Assembly (NCBI GenBank): GCA_016781525.1
Contig: JADDQE010000040.1
Coordinates: 53,123-117,122, forward strand
Direction: 5' to 3'
From: a bacterium
Lineage (GTDB): Bacteria; Chloroflexota; Chloroflexia; Chloroflexales; Kallotenuaceae
DNA length: 64,000 nucleotides
In this document: positions 1-8,133 of the stretch, one piece after another
How the letters are laid out: each line of letters begins with the position of its first letter
How positions within the stretch are numbered: the stretch's first letter is position 1
Translations under genes and position numbers: made by a program
Notes under the pieces: generated by a model
Told to the model about the DNA's origin: nothing
Seen by the model: only the letters and a program-made list of their open reading frames with translations
The model's database searches: none

Positions 1-701
1 TTGTGAATATGGCCGAGCGCGACGTAATCAATGCCAGGTAGGGCTAGGAGCGAGCGTGGAATGACAAGATCCTGCCCTAGCATGACGCTCCGCTCGGCGC
101 CATAAGTCGCCCCGCCGATTGTTCCATGAAATGTTAGCACTGTTGGGATGGACGGGTCGAGCCGCTCGACCGTTCCCTCGATAAAGCTGCCGACACGACT
201 GAGAATTTCGGTTTCGAGCGCGCTCATCGGTAGCCCAATCATCTCGTCTTTGGTCAACAGCGCCTGCCGGTTAAGCCATGGCACCGCGATAATCTGGATC
301 GAACCGGCGCGCGTATTAATCAAGTGGAAGCGCATACGTGACGCGATCGTAACGCCTTCGATCTCGAGTGTGTCGAAAATCTCGACGGAGTGCGCGCGGG
401 TGCTGGTGGCGGGCGCATCATGATTGCCAGTTAGAATAAAAATAGGAAGGCCAGCGCGAACGACGCGGTTGAGCCGACGCGCGAACTCACGCTGGTGGGT
501 CGGGTTCGGGGTGCGATTCTTGTAGATGTCGCCGGCAATCAGCACAAGGTCGACGGGCTCGCGCTCAAGCGCATAGTCAAGCACGTCGTCGAAGCGGTGG
601 AGGTAATCCTCGAGGCGCGTATGAAGGCCAGTTTGCGGGTTGGGATGGCCGTAGTTCTCCATCCCGATATGAATATCGGCCAAATGTAGCAGTTTTGGCA
701 T
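1..701 (-). CDS. sbcD: SbcD-like metallophosphoesterase nuclease, C-terminus cut by window edge
   Basis: The first 233 residues of a calcineurin-like phosphoesterase of the SbcD/Mre11 type are present. They show the ordered metal motifs: D9-x-H11 (LADIHIG), GDIYKN near residue 57, GNHD near 96, an HG(T) histidine near 196 and GHIH at the cut end. SbcD pairs with the SbcC ATPase as a double-strand exonuclease and hairpin endonuclease. The partner gene would lie to the left and cannot be seen. The ATG at 701 has a weak AGG upstream. Other phosphoesterases of this superfamily are possible, but the N-terminal HLADIH and the spacing fit SbcD best. Confidence 0.85.
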   Translation of the reverse strand, partial: MPKLLHLADIHIGMENYGHPNPQTGLHTRLEDYLHRFDDVLDYALEREPVDLVLIAGDIYKNRTPNPTHQREFARRLNRVVRAGLPIFILTGNHDAPATSTRAHSVEIFDTLEIEGVTIASRMRFHLINTRAGSIQIIAVPWLNRQALLTKDEMIGLPMSALETEILSRVGSFIEGTVERLDPSIPTVLTFHGTIGGATYGAERSVMLGQDLVIPRSLLALPGIDYVALGHIH

Positions 702-804
702 GACGACCTGTATAAGGCGAATAAATGAGAAACAGTAGGCACGGAGCGGCGCTGTGGGAGGCCGCAGGCGGTAGCGCTCTTAGATTTTGTTTACGTTTGT
801 CCGG

Positions 805-813
805 TATTATACT
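805..813 (+). promoter_or_regulatory. candidate -10 region upstream of the S41 peptidase gene
   Basis: GG followed by TATTAT and an overlapping TATACT lies about 65 bases upstream of the ATG at 878. No good -35 element is present at 17 bp. The spacer between the divergent sbcD-like and S41 genes holds no other obvious signal. Confidence 0.4.
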
Positions 814-877
814 ACATAATGTTGCACGTTAGCGCATGGTGATCGCACGCGGTGGGCGACGAGATGAGGAGTAGGGT

Positions 878-2158
878 ATGAAGCGGATAGCAGGGTGGCG
901 TCCGCCACTATGGATGGTCGCGGTCTTGATGGGCTGTACGCTGGCGCTGGGCACGGGCGCTGGGTATGTTCAAGGTGCTGCCAGCAACGGTCAGTGTACC
1001 GAGGCGGCCGAGGTGTGCCAAAAATTTACGAACTTCTGGAAGGTCTGGAACCTGGCCGAAGAGCGCTTTTTGGATCCAAAGGCTGTCGAATCCGACGAGA
1101 TGATCGCGGGCGCGATCAACGGTATGCTGGACAGCCTCAACGACCAAGGCCACACGCGCTACCTCACCCCTGAGCAGGCCAAGTATCAGCAGGAAGCTTT
1201 AGAGGGTGAGTTCGAGGGCATCGGAGCTTATATCCGCCAGGAAGGCGAGTACCCGACGATCGTTGCACCGATCGAAGGCTCACCGGCAGAGGCGGCAGGC
1301 ATTGAAGCGGGTGATATGATCCTACGCGTCAACGGCGAGACGACGCGCGGCCTCGAGCTTGAAGAGGTCATTCGTCGTGTGCGCGGCAAGCCTGGCACGA
1401 CTGTGAAGCTCCAGATTCAACATCTAGAGCAGGAAGCGCCGGTCGAGATCACCGTTAAGCGTGCGGCCATCACTGTTCCCATGGTGACGTGGCGGATGTT
1501 GCCCGGCAAAGTCGCCTTGATCAAGCTGTCGCGGTTCGGCGACACGGCCAAGCCAGAGGTCCAGCAAGCGCTTAACGAGGCGAAGCAGCAGGGCGCCCAA
1601 AAGCTAATCTTCGACTTGCGCAACAATCCGGGTGGCCTGCTACCACAGGCAATCGGCGTGACCAGCCAGTTCCTGCCGGAAGGCGAGACGATCTTGCGGG
1701 TACGCGATCGGAACGGCAAGGAAGAAGTGTATAAGTCGAACGAGTCTCAGCCCGAGACGGAGCTGCCGATGGTTGTTCTGATCAACCAGGGCTCGGCGTC
1801 GTCATCTGAGATTTTCACAGGCGCCTTACAGGACTATGGTCGTGCAAAGGTGATCGGCGTACAAACACCGGGTGCCGGAAGCGTGCTCTCGCCGATTCAG
1901 CTTGATGATGGCTCGGCAGTTTACCTAGGCACTGCGGAGTGGCTGACTCCCAAGGGGCGCAAGATACGCCATGAGGGTGTTAAGCCCGACATTACGGAGG
2001 GGCTGCCGATCGATGTAGAGCCGCTTACGCCGACGACGGCGAAGCGACTGACAGATGAGCAGCTTCTCGAGACCGAGGACACCCAGATCGCGCGGGCATT
2101 GCAGGAGCTTGGCGTACCTACAAGCGCAAGCAGCACGGCCTCTGAGGCTAAGAAGTAA
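878..2158 (+). CDS. S41 family (C-terminal processing) peptidase homologue with PDZ domain, catalytic lysine missing
   Basis: A 426-residue exported protein. Residues about 10-33 form a hydrophobic N-terminal signal or anchor. A PDZ domain follows at about 115-195 (IVAPIEGSPAEAAGIEAGD), then the S41 core. The nucleophile motif GSASSSEI is intact, with S308 at the position of Tsp/CtpA catalytic serine. The usual TFGKG motif reads TPGAG, so the general-base lysine expected 25 residues downstream is A333. Family members normally trim the C-termini of periplasmic or envelope proteins with a Ser/Lys dyad. This protein may therefore be inactive or use another base (K324 is near). AGGAG lies ahead of the ATG. 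A 14-bp terminator hairpin follows the stop. Confidence 0.9.
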   Translation: MKRIAGWRPPLWMVAVLMGCTLALGTGAGYVQGAASNGQCTEAAEVCQKFTNFWKVWNLAEERFLDPKAVESDEMIAGAINGMLDSLNDQGHTRYLTPEQAKYQQEALEGEFEGIGAYIRQEGEYPTIVAPIEGSPAEAAGIEAGDMILRVNGETTRGLELEEVIRRVRGKPGTTVKLQIQHLEQEAPVEITVKRAAITVPMVTWRMLPGKVALIKLSRFGDTAKPEVQQALNEAKQQGAQKLIFDLRNNPGGLLPQAIGVTSQFLPEGETILRVRDRNGKEEVYKSNESQPETELPMVVLINQGSASSSEIFTGALQDYGRAKVIGVQTPGAGSVLSPIQLDDGSAVYLGTAEWLTPKGRKIRHEGVKPDITEGLPIDVEPLTPTTAKRLTDEQLLETEDTQIARALQELGVPTSASSTASEAKK

Positions 2159-2178
2159 GCTTCGCGATAATCGACGTT

Positions 2179-2209
2179 AACAGCGGCGCCCCCGTGGGGC
2201 GCCGCTGTT
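2179..2209 (+). terminator. strong hairpin after the S41 peptidase gene
   Basis: A perfect 14-bp stem (AACAGCGGCGCCCC, loop CGT, and its complement) starts 20 bases after the stop codon. It is followed by a loosely T-rich GTTCGTGTTT. Confidence 0.7.
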
Positions 2210-2388
2210 CGTGTTTAACAGAAGTTTCGGCATCACCGCGCGACAGGTAACAGAGCCTTCACTTAGGCTCTTGCCATGGCCTACGTTTTTCGGCCCCGGC
2301 TGCAATAGCTACACCCAATAAGCAGGCACATGCGAGGCTGTGGGAGATGTCTCCACGCGTGCTCTGAACAACCGCGTCAGCCTTGGCT

Positions 2389-2793
2389 TCAAGGCGGCAC
2401 GATTGACAGCGCTGATAAACGTCGCACATCGTCAAGTTGCCAGCCGGAAAGGTAGCGTGGCCTGCCTTCGACCACGGCCACGATCACCATTAGCATATTC
2501 GGCCAGGCGTCGCGCCGATCCTGGAGCGACGGAAACGCGCTGCTGGTTGGATGGCTATGATAAAAGCCGATAATTTCACTCTCGCGTCGCGGTGATGATG
2601 CCTCGGCGCGCAGCAGTGTGGCTGCATCCAGCAGGAAGTGATGCGTCGGCTTTGGGTGGACGTTGCGGCCACGGATAATGCGTCTGATTTCCAGCTCGGG
2701 CTGGCGCCGACCAACCAGAAGCCCGCAGACCTCCTCGTCAGTGGACGCGCAATGCTCGAAAATCTCGTTGAGCTGTTGACGAGTTAGACGCAT
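2389..2793 (-). CDS. M67 family (JAMM/Mov34/MPN) metallopeptidase
   Basis: A 134-residue single-domain protein. The complete JAMM zinc signature H-S-H-P-x6-S-x2-D is visible (HSHPTSSAFPSLQD), with the upstream glutamate in EEVCGLLVG. Bacterial stand-alone JAMM proteins are known to cut isopeptide or C-terminal peptide bonds, for example on ubiquitin-like sulfur carriers. No ThiS/MoaD-like partner lies next to it, so the substrate is unknown. The start is placed at MRLTRQQ (2793). The upstream in-frame extension runs through a 15-bp hairpin and has no family similarity. Confidence 0.8.
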   Translation of the reverse strand: MRLTRQQLNEIFEHCASTDEEVCGLLVGRRQPELEIRRIIRGRNVHPKPTHHFLLDAATLLRAEASSPRRESEIIGFYHSHPTSSAFPSLQDRRDAWPNMLMVIVAVVEGRPRYLSGWQLDDVRRLSALSIVPP

Positions 2794-2811
2794 AGACACG
2801 CAGCAGGCTAC

Positions 2812-2853
2812 GCCAACGCGAGGGCATGCCAAGCCGGTTGCCCTCGCGTTGGC
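2812..2853 (-). terminator. perfect 15-bp hairpin between the PRC-barrel-like and JAMM genes
   Basis: GCCAACGCGAGGGCA and its exact complement are separated by 12 bases, about 18 bases upstream of the JAMM start codon. There is no T-run on the minus strand. It may end the upstream transcript or act as an attenuator or RNA structure ahead of the JAMM gene. Confidence 0.5.
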
Positions 2854-3000
2854 CGGCAATCCCGAAGGCTGCGGTAGCCGCGCGCAGCCTCTACCGCTAA
2901 GGGGTTTAGTTGACTCAGCACTATTGCCGGCTGCACACGCGGCAGCAGGGGCGACCCGCTGACCTGCTACGTGGTGGAGCAGCCTCCGAGCATCGCTGCT

Positions 3001-3639
3001 TCACCGACGTTGATCGCCAACCGGATCGTTCGCGCGCGTCTGCTCGTACCCTCGATCGGATGCGAGCAGCGGCTGCTGGTGCAAGCCACCCACGTGGATG
3101 CGATTTTCGTCGAGCATCGTGACCGCACTGTACGCTACCATCCGCCCATCCTCGAGCAGCAGCTCCTGCGGCCGCCCCGTATCGATCGTCATCCCGCGCA
3201 GCTTATGCTGGGTGTCAGGCGCTGTGTCGTCGACGACCGCCGTCGACGATGTGAGTACGACCGAGAGCTCGTCCACTGTTCTGCGCTCGGTAGTTAGACC
3301 CGCGCTGAGCGGATGACTGGTATCTGGGACCTGCTGGGTTCTGGTAAACTCTGGCGTCAGCACACTCAGGTCGGGAGTGCTTTCATTCGGATTCCCTAGC
3401 CCCTGATCCATTGTATAGGACGGAAACGCTTTCCAATCATCAGCGCCAAGCTCAAGCGTCAACGCTTCGTCATCCGACTGCCGGAAAACGTTGATCGGCA
3501 CGACCCGCTCAGTCCCTAGAAAGCCGGGATCGACCGTGATTTGGTTGGCGATGCCATTATTGACGATGATGCGGCTCAGCTTACCGAGCTGCGACTCGTT
3601 AGCGTGGACAGGTGCGCCAAAGATTAGTGTAAATCTCAT
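3001..3639 (-). CDS. PRC-barrel-like domain protein of unknown function
   Basis: A 212-residue soluble protein. The N-terminal ~75 residues resemble a PRC-barrel beta domain: a set value, then GKLSRIIVNNGIANQITVDPGFLGTE and VVPINVF. The middle is acidic and polar. The last ~70 residues contain a second element, LRGMTIDTGRPQELLLEDG, that could be another short barrel. PRC-barrel domains bind or scaffold proteins or RNA, but this protein's partner is not evident. A purine-rich stretch (AAGGAGGACGCAGT) lies directly upstream of ATG 3639. Confidence 0.6.
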   Translation of the reverse strand: MRFTLIFGAPVHANESQLGKLSRIIVNNGIANQITVDPGFLGTERVVPINVFRQSDDEALTLELGADDWKAFPSYTMDQGLGNPNESTPDLSVLTPEFTRTQQVPDTSHPLSAGLTTERRTVDELSVVLTSSTAVVDDTAPDTQHKLRGMTIDTGRPQELLLEDGRMVAYSAVTMLDENRIHVGGLHQQPLLASDRGYEQTRANDPVGDQRR

Positions 3640-3750
3640 ACTGCGTCCTCCTTACCTGCCAGGAACAGCAAGGCGTTTGCCAGCGCTAGACGTGCGGTGG
3701 GGCGTTCTGCTATGATACTCTGCTGCACGTACCTGAAAGGACACCAATAT

Positions 3751-4368
3751 ATGATCTGCCCAGTTTGTGGGGCTGATAATGAAACCGGAGCCGCTTTTTG
3801 TTATCGCTGTGGCAGCTCCCTGAAAGCGACTCCTGGGGCGACGGGGGCAACTGTTAATCTTGGCCGGGCCTCCGCAGCCCCTGACGCCGAGACTGGCGCA
3901 AGAGTGTATGATGCTCCGCCACAGCCTGCGCCTGTCAGGGATTTTGCATCGAGAGGCGCCGATGTGCCGCCAGGGATGTCTGAGACGGAGTTGACTGGTC
4001 CAGGCTACACTGTTCCGGCTCAACCGGTGGCGGCATACACGGTGCCTGCGGGCGTCGGTACCATTCCTGAGCAGAGCAACAGCGCGCTGATCTCGATGAT
4101 TCTAGGGATCACCTCGCTGGTGCTTTTTATGCTGCTGCTGTGTGTGTTTTTCTTGTCGCCACTGTCGGCCGTGGCCGGCATTCCCGCTGTTATTCTCGGC
4201 AGAAACGCGCGGCGTGAGATTAGAGCATCCGGCGGGCGGCTGACCGGGGAGAACATGGCAGTAGCCGGCATCATCATGGGCTGGATTAATATCGGGCTGA
4301 GCGTGTTGATGCTCTGTGCAATTATCGCCTTTTTCGGCATGCTTGCCGCTGGGCTGTCAGCCAGCTAG
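3751..4368 (+). CDS. zinc-ribbon plus DUF4190-type membrane protein
   Basis: A 205-residue protein. C3-x2-C6 and C17-x2-C20 form an N-terminal zinc ribbon. A Pro/Ala-rich linker of about 85 residues follows. Two hydrophobic segments near the C-terminus surround a GRNARREIRASGG loop, typical of DUF4190-like domains. Function is unknown; such proteins are common single-gene membrane proteins. The start at MICPVCG (3751) follows GAAAGGA. The upstream in-frame codons lack similarity. It runs in the same direction as the GH57 gene, with only about 20 bases between them. Confidence 0.75.
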   Translation: MICPVCGADNETGAAFCYRCGSSLKATPGATGATVNLGRASAAPDAETGARVYDAPPQPAPVRDFASRGADVPPGMSETELTGPGYTVPAQPVAAYTVPAGVGTIPEQSNSALISMILGITSLVLFMLLLCVFFLSPLSAVAGIPAVILGRNARREIRASGGRLTGENMAVAGIIMGWINIGLSVLMLCAIIAFFGMLAAGLSAS

Positions 4369-4387
4369 CCTATTCATAGATACACAG

Positions 4388-5854
4388 ATGATCACTGGCA
4401 ACGTCGCTATTGTGCTTAATGCGCACTTCCCATATGTGCGTCGCGCTGGTCGCTGGCCGCATGGCGAAGAAGCGCTGCATGGGGTGATCGCGGAAAGCTA
4501 TGTGCCGCTCCTGGCGATGCTCTACGACCTGCGTAACAGTGGGCCAGTCGTTCCGTTGACGGTGTCGATTAGCCCAGTATTGCTGGAACAACTGGCCGAC
4601 CCGGTCATCAATAAACATATGTTGTTCTGGCTCGCAGAGTACCGAGGCCGAGTTGAAGGCGACCTCGCGCGCTTTGAGGCTGAGGGTAACGGTCACGGAG
4701 CCTACCTAGCGCGCTTCTATGGTGATTGGCTTGACCATGTCGGGCATAGCTTTGTGCAGCGCTTCGGGCGGAATTTGGTAGCGGCTACCCGCGGCCTGCT
4801 GCGCGAAACAGGTGATGTCCTGCTCGCGCCTGCCACCTACGCGTATTTGCCGCACTTGTCGCCGATCGAGCTGCGGGCGCAGCTGGAGGTCGGCGCAATG
4901 ACGGTGCTGCGGCACCTAGGTAAGCGCCCGAATGGCCTTTGGCTGCCGGCCGGGGGCATGCCGGCGGATGGTCTAGGTATCGCGGAAGAGCTTGGGCTTA
5001 GCTATGCTGTCGGGTCGGCCCATCCGATCACATCGCGTACCGCGGGGGCTTCCCTGCCACTGCTCCATCCTGACAGAACGCTGGTCGAGCACGTCGTCGC
5101 GCTCGGTATGGGCTATCCCGGCGACAGCATGTATCGCGACTTCTACCGACACCATCCGGAGTCCGGCATTCAATACTGGCGTGTGACTGGCCTTGAGGTG
5201 CAGCAAGAGGTAAAAGCCTGGTACGACCCGTATGTCGCGTTCGGACGGGTCGAGGAGCACGCAGCGCATTTTGTGCGAGCGGTGCGGGAGCGTCTTCATG
5301 CAGTTGTTCCACAGGCGTCCCCCGGCGTCGTAGTCGCCTTTGACGTCGACCTGTTTGGACATTGGTGGTTCGAGGGAGTGCGGTGGCTGCAGCACGTTCT
5401 GGTTGGGTTGCGCGATGCCGACGACGTGCAGCTGACGACCGCAACTGGGCTCCAACCCAGCGTGCCCTTTGCCGATGCCGACCCCGGCGAGGCGCACCCA
5501 ATCTTTGATGGGCCGATAGTCACCAATCTGCGGCAGCGTCTTGCTCATGCAGGTGCCACTCTTACACAGATAGCCCAGCAAAACCCAAGCGCCGAGGGCT
5601 TCGTCGAAGCCCTGCTCGGCCAAGCCACACGCGAGCTCCTTTTAGCCCAAAGCAGCGACTGGCCGACGCTGATCGCGACGGGTATGGCCCGCGGGTACGC
5701 CGAACACCGCTTCGACGAGCATCTGTCACGCTTCGAGCAGCTGATCCGTTATGTGACAGATGGTCCGATAACGTCCGAGGCTGACGCCTATCTCCACGAG
5801 ATCGCCGAGCTCGATAATCCTTTTCCATTTATCAACTATCGCTTGTATAGCTGA
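4388..5854 (+). CDS. GH57 branching-enzyme-like protein lacking the usual catalytic glutamate
   Basis: A 488-residue protein of the GH57/DUF1957 type. It shows LNAHFPYVR at the N-terminus, the ATYAYLPHL motif near 158, the motif-4 FDVDLFGHWWFEG around D319 (acid/base Asp of family members) and the C-terminal LLLAQSSDWP helix. In active GH57 alpha-glucan branching enzymes, motif 3 reads WLPE(C/S), with the glutamate as nucleophile. Here it reads WLPAGG, so residue 188 is alanine. The protein keeps the fold motifs but should not carry out normal transglycosylation. The start codon ATG 4388 is chosen because homology begins there. Confidence 0.85.
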   Translation: MITGNVAIVLNAHFPYVRRAGRWPHGEEALHGVIAESYVPLLAMLYDLRNSGPVVPLTVSISPVLLEQLADPVINKHMLFWLAEYRGRVEGDLARFEAEGNGHGAYLARFYGDWLDHVGHSFVQRFGRNLVAATRGLLRETGDVLLAPATYAYLPHLSPIELRAQLEVGAMTVLRHLGKRPNGLWLPAGGMPADGLGIAEELGLSYAVGSAHPITSRTAGASLPLLHPDRTLVEHVVALGMGYPGDSMYRDFYRHHPESGIQYWRVTGLEVQQEVKAWYDPYVAFGRVEEHAAHFVRAVRERLHAVVPQASPGVVVAFDVDLFGHWWFEGVRWLQHVLVGLRDADDVQLTTATGLQPSVPFADADPGEAHPIFDGPIVTNLRQRLAHAGATLTQIAQQNPSAEGFVEALLGQATRELLLAQSSDWPTLIATGMARGYAEHRFDEHLSRFEQLIRYVTDGPITSEADAYLHEIAELDNPFPFINYRLYS

Positions 5855-5869
5855 CGTGTGGTGAGAGAG

Positions 5870-5913
5870 GAGCAATGCGCAGGCCGGTAATTATGCCAGC
5901 GAGCATTGCTCGC
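5870..5913. terminator. hairpins between the convergent GH57-like and ftsW genes
   Basis: GAGCAATGC pairs with GCATTGCTC across a 24-base loop. A nested GCGAGC-ATT-GCTCGC stem overlaps the right arm. The site sits between two convergent stop codons and could serve both strands. Confidence 0.5.
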
Positions 5914-5926
5914 TGCGCATCGCTCG

Positions 5927-7297
5927 CTATCGTGCGGTATTCGCCGAGATGCGCAGCAGCAGCCCAATGATCAAAAAGTTGATCAGTACTGACGAGCCAC
6001 CATAGGAGATAAATGGCAACGTTATACCTGTGAGCGGGATAACGCGCAGATTGCCGCCGATAATAATAAAGGTTTGCACTGCCAGGATCGACGTGAGGCC
6101 GATCGCGAGAAGCTGCTCGAAGCCACGGAAACGACTGTTAATTGAGAGTGCAGTGTGGTAACCGCGATACATCAGCAGAACATACAACAGCAGAACACCC
6201 AGCGCACCGGCAATACCCATCTCTTCGGCGATGCTGGTAAAGGCGTAGTCGGTATGGGCGGCTGGAACAAGTGCCGGCATGCCCTGTCCGAGCCCCGTGC
6301 CAAAGACGCCGCCGGCTGAAACGGCGTATTGTCCTTGCACAGGTTGGTACCCATTAGCCGCCGTCCAAGGATTCAGCCACAAGTCGACACGCTCGGCAAC
6401 ACGCGCAATGGCGCGATTAAGCACAAATGCACCTGCGCCGAAGGCCCCGAGGCCGGCGAAGACGTACCATCCCTTGTTGGTGGCCACGTACAGCATCGCA
6501 AGAAAGATCGAGAAGAGCAGCAGCGCCGCGCCCAGGTCGCGTTGAATAATGATAATGCCCATCGTCAGTCCCCACATACCGACCATTGGCAGGAGGTAAG
6601 GTAGCGGAGGCAGTCGTAGGCGACCAACGCGGAAGGGAACCTCGTTCATCACCTCGCGGTGCTCGTCGAGGTACGATGCCAAGAAGATCACGAGAATGAC
6701 CTTGAGCAGCTCCGACGGCTGGAGATTAAAGGGCCCGATATCGATCCATAGTCGCTGGTCTTGGCCGGCCGGTCCCTTGCCTGCAACTAGCGTCACGCCG
6801 ACGAGTGCTAGACCCAAAATGATCCAGACCCAACGGTGGTTCTTCAACCAGTCCATGAACGACATGCGCTGGTAGCGGATAAAAATGCGATCCAGAGGAG
6901 CTAGGGCCATGATCAGCAGCAGGAGCACACCAGCCAGCACAAAAGTCGACTGCTTAGCGGCGATCCTGCCGTAGTAGTCGGGCCCGAGGAAAACATTGAA
7001 CTGCGGCTCAAGTCGTGCGGTCAGCAGTAGGCCGAGGCCAGAGAGCACGGCGACGAGTGGGAGGATGAGCTGATCCGCACGGGGCAAGCGCCAGGCTAAA
7101 ATAAAGCTGACGACCACGAAAAGCAGGATTGGGAGACTCGAGGGCCACAGCAGTCGGAGCAAGCCTTGTGCAGTGCGATCGACCTCGCTGCCGGCAAAGC
7201 GCAGCGACGTCAGCAGGTAGCCGCTTGCGAAAAAGAGCAGCGCGGTAATCAGCAGCTGGAGCTCGATGAAGCGGATTCGACGTAGTTTGTCTAGCAT
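5927..7297 (-). CDS. FtsW/RodA/SpoVE family (SEDS) cell-wall glycosyltransferase
   Basis: A 456-residue polytopic membrane protein with about 10-12 hydrophobic segments. Family landmarks are visible: KGPAGQDQRLWIDIGPFNLQPSELLK, QRDLGAALLLF and, near the C-terminus, GGNLRVIPLTGITLPFISYGGSS. SEDS proteins polymerise lipid II into glycan strands together with a class B PBP. No PBP or mreBCD gene is in the window, so division (FtsW) versus elongation (RodA) cannot be decided. The ATG at 7297 is preferred over an upstream in-frame one, because a GGTATAAT box ends 7 bases before it. Confidence 0.9.
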   Translation of the reverse strand: MLDKLRRIRFIELQLLITALLFFASGYLLTSLRFAGSEVDRTAQGLLRLLWPSSLPILLFVVVSFILAWRLPRADQLILPLVAVLSGLGLLLTARLEPQFNVFLGPDYYGRIAAKQSTFVLAGVLLLLIMALAPLDRIFIRYQRMSFMDWLKNHRWVWIILGLALVGVTLVAGKGPAGQDQRLWIDIGPFNLQPSELLKVILVIFLASYLDEHREVMNEVPFRVGRLRLPPLPYLLPMVGMWGLTMGIIIIQRDLGAALLLFSIFLAMLYVATNKGWYVFAGLGAFGAGAFVLNRAIARVAERVDLWLNPWTAANGYQPVQGQYAVSAGGVFGTGLGQGMPALVPAAHTDYAFTSIAEEMGIAGALGVLLLYVLLMYRGYHTALSINSRFRGFEQLLAIGLTSILAVQTFIIIGGNLRVIPLTGITLPFISYGGSSVLINFLIIGLLLRISANTAR

Positions 7298-7304
7298 GGA
7301 CGGT

Positions 7305-7310
7305 ATTATA
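7305..7310 (-). promoter_or_regulatory. -10 box implying a leaderless ftsW/rodA mRNA
   Basis: On the minus strand GGTATAAT is followed by seven bases and then ATG 7297. Transcription would start at or next to the start codon. No clear -35 element is present. Confidence 0.5.
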
Positions 7311-7361
7311 CCCGGCATCGGTCCGCCGAAGCGAGTGCGGACCTCATTACGGCGAGCAGTT

Positions 7362-8042
7362 CTACGTGTTAAGCTCGACGACCTCGCCCCGGAGTAGGAA
7401 AATAACCTGCTCCGCCAGGTTTGTGACGCGATCCCCGATCCGCTCGAGGTTATGCGCGAGCGTCAAGAGGTGGATCGCCTCGTCGCCGTATTCAGGCTGC
7501 GACCGCGCAATGTCGATGGTTTCGCGGAAGAGCCGCCGGTAAATGTTATCGATCGCGTGATCGTCGTTGCAGAGCTGCTCGGCGTAGGCGGCGTCACGAC
7601 GCGCAAGGGCATCCAGACCGTTATGGAGCAGCTGTGAGACGCGCTCACCCATCTCTGGGATCAGCTTGGGGAAGCTGCCGGCCATTGCCTGCAGCGGAAA
7701 GAACCCCGGCTCGTTGTTCATCCGCAGAGCGATCTTGCAGCACGTGGCAGCGTGGTCAGCCATACGCTCCATCTCGGGCAGCAAGCTGATGACCACGCTA
7801 ATCTCGCGCAAGTCGCTAGCCATCGGCTGCTGGCGCGCGATGAGTGTGAGGGAGCGTTCATGCAGCCCCTGCGCCGCGCTGTTAATGTTCTTGTCGCCGC
7901 TGATCACCCGCTGCATCAGCTCAATGTCATTCGTGACGACGGCCTGCATCGCCCGTGCGAGTGCTTCCTCGACGCGGCTTCCGAGCGCCAGCGTGTCGGC
8001 CATGAGCCGATCGAGCTGCTCTTGAAAAAATTGACGGCTCAT
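7362..8042 (-). CDS. phoU: PhoU-family phosphate regulator, copy 2
   Basis: A 226-residue all-helical protein of two PhoU repeats. Each repeat carries the E-x-M/E-R-(M/I)-(A/G)-D metal motif: MERMADHAA near 90 and LERIGDRVTNLAE near 200. PhoU proteins bind Fe/Mn clusters and link the PstSCAB transporter to the PhoR sensor kinase, damping Pho signalling. MSRQFF (8042) follows GAGAGGAC. A paralogous phoU lies 91 bases upstream on the same strand. No pst, phoR or phoB gene is in the window. Confidence 0.9.
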   Translation of the reverse strand: MSRQFFQEQLDRLMADTLALGSRVEEALARAMQAVVTNDIELMQRVISGDKNINSAAQGLHERSLTLIARQQPMASDLREISVVISLLPEMERMADHAATCCKIALRMNNEPGFFPLQAMAGSFPKLIPEMGERVSQLLHNGLDALARRDAAYAEQLCNDDHAIDNIYRRLFRETIDIARSQPEYGDEAIHLLTLAHNLERIGDRVTNLAEQVIFLLRGEVVELNT

Positions 8043-8133
8043 AGTCCTCTCGGCTTCCAAGGCTCAGGCTCGGAATGCTGGCTGTAGCGCCGGCTACGCT
8101 GCCAGCGGAAACGCGCGGCCTGACACCTCCTAG

